Positions 25,713 to 36,576 of a DNA stretch of 64,000 nucleotides are shown here, piece by piece. Source of the DNA: Nonomuraea jiangxiensis (GTDB taxonomy: Bacteria; Actinomycetota; Actinomycetes; Streptosporangiales; Streptosporangiaceae); the NCBI RefSeq assembly GCF_900099965.1, contig NZ_FNDJ01000013.1:1-64000 (forward strand), written 5' to 3'. Position 1 is the first letter of the stretch; each line of letters begins with the position of its first letter. The position numbers and the translations under genes were made by a program. Under the pieces are notes generated by a model. That model was not told the origin of the DNA, made no database searches, and was given only the letters and a program-made list of their open reading frames with translations.

Positions 25713-25909
25713 GCGCGCCTCCGCTCGATGATCACGGCTGGTGCCGTCACCCGCCGGACGTTCACGTTGTTCCGCATGCGCGACTTCACTGGATCCGTCA
25801 CGATCACGTCGTCCTTCATACACGACTCCGATCGATCCGTCACGAGCGGGGCCGCCGCCCGGCAGGCGTTCGGAGCCGCCGCCCTGCGGGGGTCGGCGCC
25901 GGGCCTCAT
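25709..25909 (-). CDS. 66-codon spacer ORF built from decayed copies of the folB 3' end
   Basis: The frame starts with an ATG overlapping the folB stop (ATGA) and ends in a TGA overlapping the folK start (ATGA). Its translation contains DDVIVTDPVKSR and ends APAVIIERRRA; both echo the folB C-terminus DDVIVTIERSRA. At DNA level GTCACGATCACGTCGTC occurs in the folB end (25928-25944) and again at 25797-25813, and CATGCGCGxCTCCGCTCGAT-like units recur about four times. It looks like repeated duplication of the gene end that kept ribosome coupling. Whether a stable peptide exists is unknown. Confidence 0.5.
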   Translation of the reverse strand: MRPGADPRRAAAPNACRAAAPLVTDRSESCMKDDVIVTDPVKSRMRNNVNVRRVTAPAVIIERRRA

Positions 25910-26271
25910 GCTCGGCTCCGCTCGATCGTCACGATCACGTCGTCGAACGGCAGCGGGATCGGCGCCGCCGGCTTGTGCACGCTCACCTCGACCTTGTGCA
26001 CCAGCTCGCGGGCCAGACAGACGTCGGCCAGGCGCTGCGCGAGCGTCTCGATCAGCTCGACCGGCTCCCCCTCCACGACCGCCACCAGGTCCTGCGCCAG
26101 CCTCCCGTAGTCGACGGTCTTGGCGAGGTCGTCGCCCGCCGCGGCCGGCGCGGTGTCGAGGAACAGCGTCGCGTCGACCACGAACTCCTGCCCGAGCTCC
26201 CGCTCGGCAGGAAGCACGCCGTGCCTCCCCCGGGCCCGCAGGCCCTTGAGGGCGATACGATCAGCGCTCAA
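25906..26271 (-). CDS. folB: dihydroneopterin aldolase
   Basis: 121-residue enzyme that cleaves dihydroneopterin to the pterin alcohol used by FolK. Family features are the N-terminal IALKGLRARGRHGVLPAER, KTVDYGRLAQ, and EVSVHKPAAPIP with the catalytic lysine region. The start is read as TTG 26271 inside the end of the upstream gene (11-bp overlap); no ATG or GTG lies nearby in frame that would keep the conserved N-terminus. Confidence 0.93.
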   Translation of the reverse strand: MSADRIALKGLRARGRHGVLPAERELGQEFVVDATLFLDTAPAAAGDDLAKTVDYGRLAQDLVAVVEGEPVELIETLAQRLADVCLARELVHKVEVSVHKPAAPIPLPFDDVIVTIERSRA

Positions 26272-26707
26272 GCTCGCCTTCCTCCTCCTCGTCGTCGTCC
26301 CCCTGCAGCACCGGCGAACCGTGGTGCATCCACAGTCGCCAGCCCTGCGTGGTGCGGATGTAGACGTTGCTGGCCACCACCTTGCCGGCGGCGAAGCTGG
26401 CCTCGCCCTCCTCGCCGGCGGTCAGGATGTTCTCGACGCAGGTGAGCACGGCCACGTCACCCAGCACAGTGGTGCTGACGTCGGTCAGCACGAACTGGAT
26501 GTAGGTCGTGTTCGCCATGATCAGCGCCCACGACCGCAGCACCTCCGACCGCCCGGAAAGCAGGGTCCAGCCCGGGTGTACGCAGCTCACCTGATCGTCG
26601 GCGGTGTCCTCGGCCCAGATCTCGGTCATCTTGTCGAGGTTGGCGTTCTCGATGGCGGTGTAGAACTCCTGGTTCACCGTCTCGATCGCGGCAGTGTCGA
26701 CGCTCAT
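26261..26707 (-). CDS. SnoaL-like / NTF2-fold protein in the folate operon
   Basis: 148 residues with the cone-shaped NTF2 fold pattern: N-terminal helix VNQEFYTAIENANLDKMTEIW, then beta strands with VSCVHPGWTLLSG and the end GWRLWMHHGSPV. It finishes in an acidic tail of D and E. Members are often enzymes or binding proteins without fixed chemistry. The ATG at 26707 overlaps the folP stop (ATGA), and folB starts within its end, so it is locked into the operon. It may be a partner in pterin metabolism, such as the missing dihydroneopterin triphosphate dephosphorylation, but there is no direct evidence. Confidence 0.75.
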   Translation of the reverse strand: MSVDTAAIETVNQEFYTAIENANLDKMTEIWAEDTADDQVSCVHPGWTLLSGRSEVLRSWALIMANTTYIQFVLTDVSTTVLGDVAVLTCVENILTAGEEGEASFAAGKVVASNVYIRTTQGWRLWMHHGSPVLQGDDDEEEEGELER

Positions 26708-27561
26708 GTGTTGGCTCCGGCTCTCTTCCAGGCGGCCGCCACGCGCACGGCATCGGCATTGGGACCCACCTCGTGCACACGAACACACCAGGCGCCCGCA
26801 TGCGCTGCCAGCGCGGTCACGGCCAGCGTGGCATCGTCGCTGCGGCTGAACGGCCGGGGTGTGCCGTCGGGGTCGGCCAGCAGCCGCCCGAGAAACCGCT
26901 TGCGCGACGCTCCGATCAGCAGGGGAAAACCCAGCTCGGCCAGCTTCGGGATGCCGGCCAGCAGGGTCCAGTTGTGCTCGGCGTTCTTGGCGAAGCCGAG
27001 GCCGGGATCGAGCACGATCTGCTCCTCCGTGACGCCCTCGGCCAGCACCAGATCGACCCTTTTACTCAGCTCCTCGCGCACCTCGGTGACCACGTCGGCG
27101 TAAACCGCGCGACTGTACATGTCATGGCTGTGGCCACGCCAGTGCATCACCACATATGGCACACCGGTCGCGGCGACCACACGAGGCATGTCGGGGTCGG
27201 CCAGGCCGCCACTGACGTCGTTGACGAGCTTGGCACCGGCCTCGACGGCCGCCCTGGCGACCTCGGCCCGCATCGTGTCGACGCTGACCGTCACGCCCTC
27301 GGAGTCCAGCGCCCTGATCACCGGGACGATCCGGGCCAGCTCCTCCTCCAGCGACACCCTGGTCGCGCCGGGGCGGGTGGACTCGCCGCCCACGTCGACG
27401 AGGTCGGCCCCCTCCTGGACCAGGTCAAGACCGTGCCGGATGGCGGCCGCCTCGTCGAACCAGAGGCCGCCGTCGGAGAAGGAATCGGGCGTCACATTGA
27501 CCACACCCATGACGAGGCACCGCTCCGTACCTCCCGGCACGTTGATGGGCACGCTAGTCAT
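26704..27561 (-). CDS. folP: dihydropteroate synthase
   Basis: 285-residue TIM-barrel enzyme that joins the pterin pyrophosphate to p-aminobenzoate; the target of sulfonamides. Signatures are VMGVVNVTPDSFSDGG, VDVGGESTRPGA, LVNDVSGG, the pterin-site DPGLGFAK and IGASRKRFLG. All pocket residues are present. ATG 27561. It follows folE after 58 bp. Confidence 0.97.
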   Translation of the reverse strand: MTSVPINVPGGTERCLVMGVVNVTPDSFSDGGLWFDEAAAIRHGLDLVQEGADLVDVGGESTRPGATRVSLEEELARIVPVIRALDSEGVTVSVDTMRAEVARAAVEAGAKLVNDVSGGLADPDMPRVVAATGVPYVVMHWRGHSHDMYSRAVYADVVTEVREELSKRVDLVLAEGVTEEQIVLDPGLGFAKNAEHNWTLLAGIPKLAELGFPLLIGASRKRFLGRLLADPDGTPRPFSRSDDATLAVTALAAHAGAWCVRVHEVGPNADAVRVAAAWKRAGANT

Positions 27562-27619
27562 GGGCCAAGCCTAGGCGCTCCCCCACAGCTGTTGACATCG
27601 TGGGTACCCCGTTCGGTTG

Positions 27620-28194
27620 TCAGCGGCCGAGGATGAGCGCCATCGCTTCGGAGCGGGTCTTGTCGCTGGTCCGGAAGTCGCCACGGACGGCCGAGGTGAC
27701 CGTTTTGGCGCCCGGCTTGCGTACGCCGCGCATGGTCATGCACAGGTGCTCGGCCTCCACCACCACGATCACTCCGCGCGGGTCCAGCACCCGCATGAGG
27801 GCGTCGGCGATCTGGGACGTCATGCGCTCCTGGACCTGGGGCCGGCGGGCGAACACGTCGACCAGGCGGGCCAGCTTGGACAGCCCGGTGACCTGGCCGC
27901 GGTCGTTGGGGATGTAGCCCACGTGGGCCACGCCGTGGAACGGGACCAGGTGGTGCTCGCAGGATGAGTAGACCTCGATGTCCCTGACGAGCACCATCTC
28001 GTCGTGGTCGACGTCGAACACCTTGGTGAGCACGTCCTCGGGCGCCTGGCCGAGCCCTGAATACTGCTCGGCCATGGCCCGGGCGACCCGGGAGGGCGTG
28101 TCGACCAGGCCGTCACGGTCGGGATCCTCGCCAATCGCGTAGAGGATCTCGCGTACGGCCTTCTCGATCCGACCCAGGTCCACGTCGTGCTGGG

Positions 28195-28198
<4 letters not shown>
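27620..28198 (-). CDS. folE: GTP cyclohydrolase I
   Basis: 192-residue enzyme that opens the GTP ring to give dihydroneopterin triphosphate, the first folate step. Zinc and active-site residues lie in YSSCEHHLVPFHG and in VVEAEHLCMTMRGV; GLSKLARLVDVFARRPQVQE is the family core. The GTG start at 28198 overlaps the ftsH stop (GTGA), so folate synthesis is tied to ftsH translation. Confidence 0.97.
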
Positions 28199-30189
<1,991 letters not shown>

Positions 30190-30427
30190 CCGATGCGGAA
30201 CCCCTTGCGGGCCCGTCCCTTCCTGACCATGGCCTGGAACCCCGGGCTGGCCCGGGGCCGCGGCATCCGGCACCGCGACTTTCGACTACCCGAAGGGGAC
30301 GCTTGGTCACCCTCCCGGAGTCTGAAGGTACACCGGCAGAGCGCACGGGGGGACCCGCCCGCTGCACCGGTCTTGCCATATCAACGTACGTCACAGTGCG
30401 CGATGTTCCCGGCCGCGCATGGGATTG

Positions 30428-30979
30428 CTACTTGTAAACGTGTGGGGCGAGGGTGCCGATGAAGGGCAGGTTGCGGTATCGCTCCGCGTAGTCCAGGCCA
30501 TAACCGATGACGAACTCGTTGGGAATGTCGAACCCCACGTATTTCACATCGATGGGCACCTTCACCGCGTCGGGTTTGCGCAGCGCAGCGCAGATCTCCA
30601 ACGAGGCGGGATTGCGCGACTTCAGGTTTTCCAGCAGCCAGTGGAGCGTCAAACCCGAGTCGATGATGTCCTCGACGATCAGCACATGGCGGTTCAGGAT
30701 GTCGGTGTCGAGGTCTTTCAGCACCCGTACGACGCCGGACGACTTGGTGCCCGCGCCGTACGACGAGACCGCCATCCAGTCCATCTGCACGGGCACGTGC
30801 AACGCTCTGGCCAGGTCGGCCATCACCATGACGGCTCCCTTGAGCACGCCCACGAGCAGCACTTCATGGCCCGCGTAATCCTCGTCGATCCGCCCGGCAA
30901 GCTCTTTGATCTTGGATTGGAGCTCGTCTTCCGGAATGAGGACCTTCTCCAGATCCTTGCCCATGTCGGCAGCGTCCAC
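30428..30979 (-). CDS. hpt: hypoxanthine phosphoribosyltransferase
   Basis: 183-residue purine salvage enzyme. The PRPP motif is VLIVEDIIDSGLTL, the flexible loop region contains MAVSSYG, and the purine-binding end is VGFDIPNEFVIGYGLDYAE. The start is read as GTG 30979 with AAGGA upstream; MGKDLEKV five codons later is an alternative. It is 11 bp past tilS, the usual tilS-hpt-ftsH order. Confidence 0.96.
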   Translation of the reverse strand: MDAADMGKDLEKVLIPEDELQSKIKELAGRIDEDYAGHEVLLVGVLKGAVMVMADLARALHVPVQMDWMAVSSYGAGTKSSGVVRVLKDLDTDILNRHVLIVEDIIDSGLTLHWLLENLKSRNPASLEICAALRKPDAVKVPIDVKYVGFDIPNEFVIGYGLDYAERYRNLPFIGTLAPHVYK

Positions 30980-30990
30980 CTGATGGTTCC

Positions 30991-31992
30991 TTACGCGATG
31001 GGACTGATGGCGACTATCAGGGTGCCATACCGCCGGACAGCGGACAGGCCCCCGGGCAGGTCAACCGCTTTCTGCCCGCGCCAGACCGTGACCAGCCGGT
31101 CCACGGCCAGCACGTGGGTGGCGGAAAGCGCGCCTGACGGGGCCCCGGCCGTTATGGCCGCTCGCCGCAGCACCCTTCGCCGGACGGCGTCGGGCAGCTT
31201 TTCCAACTCGGATACGGCGAGCGTCACCGACCCACCGATATCGCTAAGAGCGCAATTTTCATATGCCACCGCCGCCCATTCATCAAGCGCGTCGGCGTCC
31301 TCGCGGGCCATGGCGGCGGTCCTCGCGAGCGCTTCTGCCACGCCGGGGCCCAGCTCGCGTTCGAGAACGGGCAGGACCTGCTTCCTCACCCGGACCCTGG
31401 TGTAGCGGACGTCCTCGTTGTGCGGGTCGTGCCAGGGTCTCAGATTCTGCGCCTGGCAGGCCAGGACGGTGGTGCTTCGCGGGATGTGCAGCAGCGGCCT
31501 GCGATAGCGGCCGGATTCCGCGGCCATGCCGGAGAGCGAGCGCGGGCCGCTGCCCCTGGCCAGGCCCAGCAGAACCGTTTCCGCCTGGTCGTCCCTGGTG
31601 TGGCCGAGCAGCACAGCCTCCGCCCCTAGCCGGTCCGCCGCCTCGGCCAGCGCCGCGTATCTGGCCTCCCGGGCCGCCGCCTCCGGTCCGCCGGCGGTGC
31701 CGACGGTGACGGTGAGCACTTCGGCGGGGTCGAGCCCGAGCTCGCCGCCGATCGCCGCGACCAGCCGCGCCCGCTCCGCGGATCCCTCCTGGAGCTGGTG
31801 GTCCACGGTCACCAGGCCCGCTCTCAGGCGCATCCTGGGCGCCACGAACGCCAGCGCGGCGGCCAGCGCCAGGGAGTCGGCCCCGCCGCTGCAGGCCGCC
31901 AGGACGAGCGCGCCCTCGGGAATGCCGGCCAGCGCCTCACGCACTGCCCGACGGACGTCGGCTACGGCTGGATGTGGGCCCACAGGTGCCAT
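30991..31992 (-). CDS. tilS: tRNA(Ile)-lysidine synthetase
   Basis: 333-residue N-type ATP pyrophosphatase that modifies C34 of tRNA-Ile (CAU) to lysidine so that it reads AUA. The PP-loop is VLAACSGGADSLALAAAL; further conserved are VDHQLQEGS, LGHTRDDQAETVLLGLARGSG and RPLL. It lacks the long C-terminal domains of the enterobacterial enzyme, as is usual in actinobacteria. Operon leader of tilS-hpt. Confidence 0.95.
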   Translation of the reverse strand: MAPVGPHPAVADVRRAVREALAGIPEGALVLAACSGGADSLALAAALAFVAPRMRLRAGLVTVDHQLQEGSAERARLVAAIGGELGLDPAEVLTVTVGTAGGPEAAAREARYAALAEAADRLGAEAVLLGHTRDDQAETVLLGLARGSGPRSLSGMAAESGRYRRPLLHIPRSTTVLACQAQNLRPWHDPHNEDVRYTRVRVRKQVLPVLERELGPGVAEALARTAAMAREDADALDEWAAVAYENCALSDIGGSVTLAVSELEKLPDAVRRRVLRRAAITAGAPSGALSATHVLAVDRLVTVWRGQKAVDLPGGLSAVRRYGTLIVAISPIA

Positions 31993-32166
31993 TGTCGCCG
32001 GTCACGGCCAGCCACCGCACGTCGATACGCCCGCAGCGGGCACCGCGAGCCCCAGACCGGTACGGCAACGACCCCGCAGGAGACCTCCCGCCCACGCGGG
32101 CAGGCCGATCGTTGGATGGGCCGCCCGATGAGACGGCCGTTTCCGCGTGGGTGTGGGGCGGTCGGG

Positions 32167-33243
32167 TCAGGCCGGGAGGGCCGGGGTGTTGACGACGCGG
32201 TCGATCCAGGCGGACGGGTTGGCGATCTCCTGGGAGGTCGGCAGGGTCTGCGGGGAGGTCCAGATCTTGTTGAAGCCGTCCATCCCCACCCGGTCCACCA
32301 CCGTCCGGACGAAGGTCGAACCCTCGGCGTACTGCTTCATCTTGAGGTCGATGCCGAGCAGGCGCCGGACCGTGCGGTCGAGGCGGGAGCCGCCCTCACG
32401 GCGCTGGGCGAACTTGGCGCGGATCTCCCCCACCGTGGGCACCACCGCCGGGCCGACCGCGTCCATGACGTAGTCCCCGTGGCCTTCCACCAGGGTCATC
32501 ACGGCCGTCAGGCGGTCGAGGATCTCCTTCTGGCCCGGTGACTGGATGGCGTCGATGAGGCTGCCCTCGCCGCCGCGCACCACGTCGGCCACCGTGTCGG
32601 CGGCGTTGCGGAGGCGTTCGAGGAGAGTGGGCAGGTCGAGGTCGGAGGCCAGCAGGAACTCGGTCATCTGCGACCGGACGTATTCCCGCAGCCAGGTCAC
32701 GCCGGTGAACTGGACGCGGTGGGTCTCCTCGTGCAGGCAGACCCACAGGCGGAAGTCGTGCGGGTCGACGCCCAACTCGCGCTCGGCGTGCACGATGTTG
32801 GGGGCGACCAGGGTCAGGCGGCCGGTGGCGGCCTGACCGGTGGGGTCGGGCGGGAGGAACAGCTCGTACTGGCCCAGCACGCGGGAGGCGAGGAAGGCCA
32901 GCACCGCCCCGACCTCGACGCCCGTGATGCGCGAGCCCACGGCGGTGACGATGGCGGGCGGCTGGTTGGCGCCGCTGCTCATGCGCTCCGTGAGCGGCTC
33001 CAGCACCACGCGGAAGCCGTCGACGTTGGCCTTGATCCAGCCGGGCCGGTCGACGATGGTCGCGGGTTGTGGCGCGGTCTCTGTGTGAATCCTCGTGAAC
33101 TCGCGCACGTGGCCCTCGGCCTCACGTGACAGGGTGCGGAGCTCGGTGACGGCCTGCCTGGCCTCCTCCCGGCTCACCTGAGGACCGGGGCGCACCAGGC
33201 GCGTGCCGGTCGTGACGGCCAGATCCCAGTCGATCACCTGCAT
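32167..33243 (-). CDS. zinc-dependent metalloprotease-like protein (DUF2342)
   Basis: 358 residues. The zinc site HEETH lies in LWVCLHEETHRVQFTGV; EGHGDYVMDAVG downstream carries the likely third ligand. This family is found next to dacB and tilS in actinobacteria; it is annotated as a putative hydrolase or metallopeptidase and its substrate is unknown. No signal peptide is seen, so it is cytoplasmic. The start is ambiguous between ATG 33243 (chosen: family N-terminus MQVIDWDLAV) and GTG 33252. Confidence 0.85.
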   Translation of the reverse strand: MQVIDWDLAVTTGTRLVRPGPQVSREEARQAVTELRTLSREAEGHVREFTRIHTETAPQPATIVDRPGWIKANVDGFRVVLEPLTERMSSGANQPPAIVTAVGSRITGVEVGAVLAFLASRVLGQYELFLPPDPTGQAATGRLTLVAPNIVHAERELGVDPHDFRLWVCLHEETHRVQFTGVTWLREYVRSQMTEFLLASDLDLPTLLERLRNAADTVADVVRGGEGSLIDAIQSPGQKEILDRLTAVMTLVEGHGDYVMDAVGPAVVPTVGEIRAKFAQRREGGSRLDRTVRRLLGIDLKMKQYAEGSTFVRTVVDRVGMDGFNKIWTSPQTLPTSQEIANPSAWIDRVVNTPALPA

Positions 33244-33355
33244 AACGTCCACCGTACGTGGTTCGGGGGCAACCTGCGAAGGAACGCCGGTGTCTGGACT
33301 GAGGAGAGAGGGAGGATCGCCGGCAAAGCACGAGGAGGCGCTTTGTCATTCGGGC

Positions 33356-34777
33356 TCAGGATCTTGCGACGATGGCGGCGAGGCGGTCGAGTACGGGTTC
33401 GGCGATGACCGGGACGCGGTCGGCCATGAAGGCGAACGTGACCAGTCGTCCCTCCTTCGTGGTCGCCAGACCCGCCAGCGTGTTCACGTTGTTGATGGTG
33501 CCGGTCTTGGCGCGTACGTTGCCGACCTGGTCCTTGCTGTCGGCGGCGGTGAAGCGGCGGCCGTTGCCCAGCGTGCCGGAGAAGCCGGCGATCGGCAGGC
33601 CGGTGGCGACGGCGTGCAGGTCGGGGTATTTGGCGGAGCCGGCCATGGCGACGACCTTGGCCAGGGCGTGCGGGCTGATGCGGTTGCGGATCGACAGGCC
33701 GCTGCCGTCCGCCAGGGAGATGCCCTCCCCCACGCCCAGCCGCCGGAGGACCGCGATCACGGCCTTGTTTCCGCCCTCGAAGGAGGCCGGCTGGCCCTCC
33801 TTGATGGCCACGTGCCTGGCCAGGGCCTCCGCCAGGTCGTTGTCACTGCGGGTCAGCGTGTGCTCGACCAGGGCGTAGAGGGGCGCCGAGTCCACCCTGG
33901 CCAGCTCCGCCGCGCCGGCGGCGGCCTTGGTGGGGCGGATGGTCTTGCCGACCGCTATGCCCTTCTTGGCGAGGAGCCTGGCGAAGGCGGCGGCCGCGTA
34001 CTGCGGCGGGTTGGCGACCCGGGGCTGGTTGTAGCGGGGGTCCTGGCGGCCCTCGTCGATCGCGAGGGCGTAGACGGGCGCCACTTCGCCGTCCGGTATG
34101 TAGTTCTGCTTCCAGCCGGGGGCGATCGGGTTTCCGACGAAGAGCGAGGTGTCGTAATAAAGGCTGATTTTTTGCAAACCCTGTGCTTTGAGCGTGGCAG
34201 CCGTCCGGTTGGCCAGCGTGGCGAGCGAGGCCTGCTTCGGGTACGTCTCCTTGGCCGACGGACCCGCCAGGAACGTGTCGCCACCGCCCACCAGGACCGC
34301 GGTCCCCGGCTTCGACCCCTGGACGACTCGCGTGGACAGGTGGGAGTCCGGACCCAGGGAGGCCAGGGCGGCGGCACAGGTGATGATCTTCGTGGTCGAG
34401 GCCGGGGTCATGCCCACGTCCGCGTTGGAAGCGAAGATCTGCGTGCCGGTGGCCGCGTCTAGCACGATGGCCCCGACCCGGTCACCCAGCGCCTTGTCAC
34501 CCAGGGCGCGGGTGAGCTGCTGGGTCAAAGTACCCTTGGTCGGGAGAGGTCCGTCCCCCGACTTCACCGAGAGCTGGGCCAGCACAGGCCCCGCGGTGAC
34601 CACGGGGACGGGGGAAGATCCGTCCGCCGGGGATGCCGTCGGCCTGGTCGGGGAGGGCTGGCTCGTCAACGCGCCCAGGTTGAAGCCGGTCGCCATCGCG
34701 TAAACGCCGATGACGATCGTCAGTGCCTGGAGCACCGCGAGAGTGGTCAGCATCACCAACCGGTCGTGCCGCGCCAC
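33356..34777 (-). CDS. dacB: D-alanyl-D-alanine carboxypeptidase/endopeptidase (PBP4 type)
   Basis: 473-residue exported penicillin-binding protein of class C. An N-terminal membrane helix (LTTLAVLQALTIVIGVYAMA) anchors it outside. The active site has SxxK in TPASTTKII, SDN in RSDNDLAEALA and KTG in RAKTGTINNV. It trims or cuts peptidoglycan cross-links. A proline/serine/threonine-rich stretch (residues about 40-60) links anchor and enzyme. GTG start at 34777. Divergent from ppa. Confidence 0.95.
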   Translation of the reverse strand: MARHDRLVMLTTLAVLQALTIVIGVYAMATGFNLGALTSQPSPTRPTASPADGSSPVPVVTAGPVLAQLSVKSGDGPLPTKGTLTQQLTRALGDKALGDRVGAIVLDAATGTQIFASNADVGMTPASTTKIITCAAALASLGPDSHLSTRVVQGSKPGTAVLVGGGDTFLAGPSAKETYPKQASLATLANRTAATLKAQGLQKISLYYDTSLFVGNPIAPGWKQNYIPDGEVAPVYALAIDEGRQDPRYNQPRVANPPQYAAAAFARLLAKKGIAVGKTIRPTKAAAGAAELARVDSAPLYALVEHTLTRSDNDLAEALARHVAIKEGQPASFEGGNKAVIAVLRRLGVGEGISLADGSGLSIRNRISPHALAKVVAMAGSAKYPDLHAVATGLPIAGFSGTLGNGRRFTAADSKDQVGNVRAKTGTINNVNTLAGLATTKEGRLVTFAFMADRVPVIAEPVLDRLAAIVARS

Positions 34778-34861
34778 GTCGCCTGCCCTCTCTCCTGTGT
34801 CCGACTACGAGACATTAACGCCCATCCGGGGCCGCCCGGGGGTTTGAGTGGAGGAACCGCA

Positions 34862-35359
34862 GTGGAGTTCGACGTTGTCGTTGAGATTCCCAAGGGACAA
34901 CGCAACAAATACGAAGTGGACCACGAGACCGGGAAGATCAGGCTTGACCGGCTCCTGTTCACCTCCACTCAATACCCCGCCGACTACGGCTTCATCGAGA
35001 ACACCCTCGGTGAGGACGGCGATCCGCTGGACGCGCTGGTGTTGCTGCAGGAGCCGACGTTCCCCGGTTGCTACATCACGTGCCGGGCGGTGGGCATGTT
35101 CAGGATGACCGACGAGAAGGGCGGCGACGACAAGGTCCTCTGCGTGCCGTCCACCGACCCGAGGATGCATCACATCCAGGACATCCACCACGTGTCGGAG
35201 TTCGACCGGCTGGAGATCCAGCACTTCTTCGAGGTCTACAAGGACCTGGAGCCGGGCAAGTCGGTCGAGGGCGCCAACTGGGTGGGCCGCATCGAGGCCG
35301 AGGCCGAGATCGAGCGGTCGTTCCAGCGGGCCAAGAACGAAGGGCACCACGGGCACTGA
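34862..35359 (+). CDS. ppa: inorganic pyrophosphatase (family I)
   Basis: 165-residue soluble enzyme that hydrolyses pyrophosphate released in biosynthesis. Metal-binding segments are YPADYGFIENTLGEDGDPLDALVLL and the following KVLCVPSTDPR; KYEVDHETG starts the fold. The C-terminus is His-rich (EGHHGH). GTG 34862 has GTGGAGG about 8 nt upstream; the longer frame overlaps the dacB promoter region. Monocistronic. Confidence 0.97.
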   Translation: MEFDVVVEIPKGQRNKYEVDHETGKIRLDRLLFTSTQYPADYGFIENTLGEDGDPLDALVLLQEPTFPGCYITCRAVGMFRMTDEKGGDDKVLCVPSTDPRMHHIQDIHHVSEFDRLEIQHFFEVYKDLEPGKSVEGANWVGRIEAEAEIERSFQRAKNEGHHGH

Positions 35360-35363
35360 CCTC

Positions 35364-36464
35364 TCAGTGGGGCCTGGTGGCGCCCACCAGGTCCCCCCGC
35401 CAGATGGGAGCGACCCGCACCACGTCGCCGGTCTGCGGCGCGTGCACCATCTGGCCGCGCCCGACGTAGATGCCGACGTGGTGGATGGTGCCGGGGTCGT
35501 CGCTGATGTGCCCGAAGAACACCAGGTCGCCGCGGCGTAGCTGGTCGATAGGGATGTGCGGCCCCGAGGTCCACTGGGTTCCCGTCCAGTGGTCCAGCCG
35601 TACGCCCACCTTCTCCCAGGCCCGCATCACCAGCCCCGAGCAGTCGTAGGTGTCGGGGCCGTCGGCCGCCCACACGTACGGCTTGCCGAGCTGGGTCAGC
35701 GCCCAGTTCGCCGCCACGTCGCCCCGCGCCGAGCCGCCGGCCAGCCCGGAGGCGGCCGCGGCCCGCCGCCTGGCCAGCCGCTGGGCGTGCCCGCGGGCCG
35801 CGTCGAGACGCCGTTCCAGCCGCACCGTCTGGGCGCGCAGGCCCCTGGTCTCCTGCCGTTGACGGACCACCGCGGCCTCGGCGGCGGCCTTCGCCTGCCC
35901 GGCGCGCTCGGCCACGGCCTGCTGGGCCGCGTAGGCGCGGGCCGCCTGCGTCCGCAGGATGGCGGCGACCTCCTGGGCGGCGCGCAGCCTGTTGAGGATC
36001 GCGGCCCGCTCGCCGTGCAACTGGCCGAGCACGCCGGCCCGGTGCAGGAAGCCGTCCGCGCCGCCCCGGTCGAGAACCATGCCGACCACCGGTTCCATCG
36101 GGCCCAGCCCGGTGTAGCTCTCCATGGCCAGCAGCACGACGTTCTGTCTGGCCGCCTCGACCTCGCCGTCGGCCGCCGTCAGGCGCGCCCGCGCCTGCGC
36201 GTGGGCCTCCTCGGCCTGCCTCAGCCGCACGACCTCGCCGTTGTACGCCTCCACCAGCCGCTCCACCTCGGCCCCCAGCCGGTCCAGCCGTGACTGTGCC
36301 GTGGCCAGCTTCGCCGTGGTCGCGTCCAGCTCCTTCGACCGCTCCCGCGCGGCCTGCCGGGCCTTCTTCACGTCGCGGGCGGAGGGGCCCGGGTCGGCCT
36401 GGACCGGCAGGCACGGCATGACGGCGAGGAAGCACGCGAGGAGTCCCGTCCCGAATGTGCGCAT
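35364..36464 (-). CDS. secreted NlpC/P60 peptidoglycan hydrolase (second copy)
   Basis: 366 residues with the same design as the gene at 6544: signal peptide (MRTFGTGLLACFLAVMPCL, cleavage near VQA-D), a long Ala/Arg-rich coiled coil (residues about 30-230) and an NlpC/P60 domain with Cys in YDCSGLVMRAWEK, His in IHHVGIYVGRG and HAPQTGDVV. ATG 36464 has GGGGGG 4 nt upstream. Its stop is 4 bp from the convergent ppa stop. No riboswitch precedes it, so the two paralogues differ in control. Confidence 0.92.
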   Translation of the reverse strand: MRTFGTGLLACFLAVMPCLPVQADPGPSARDVKKARQAARERSKELDATTAKLATAQSRLDRLGAEVERLVEAYNGEVVRLRQAEEAHAQARARLTAADGEVEAARQNVVLLAMESYTGLGPMEPVVGMVLDRGGADGFLHRAGVLGQLHGERAAILNRLRAAQEVAAILRTQAARAYAAQQAVAERAGQAKAAAEAAVVRQRQETRGLRAQTVRLERRLDAARGHAQRLARRRAAAASGLAGGSARGDVAANWALTQLGKPYVWAADGPDTYDCSGLVMRAWEKVGVRLDHWTGTQWTSGPHIPIDQLRRGDLVFFGHISDDPGTIHHVGIYVGRGQMVHAPQTGDVVRVAPIWRGDLVGATRPH

Positions 36465-36576
36465 AGGTCCCCCCGACCACACATGATTACTCTATGCACA
36501 CGGTTCCCGGCATTTCGCTCACGTAACGTGATCGGCGGGACTCTCTGCCGAGAACCCCGAGCCTGCCTCCGTCATG

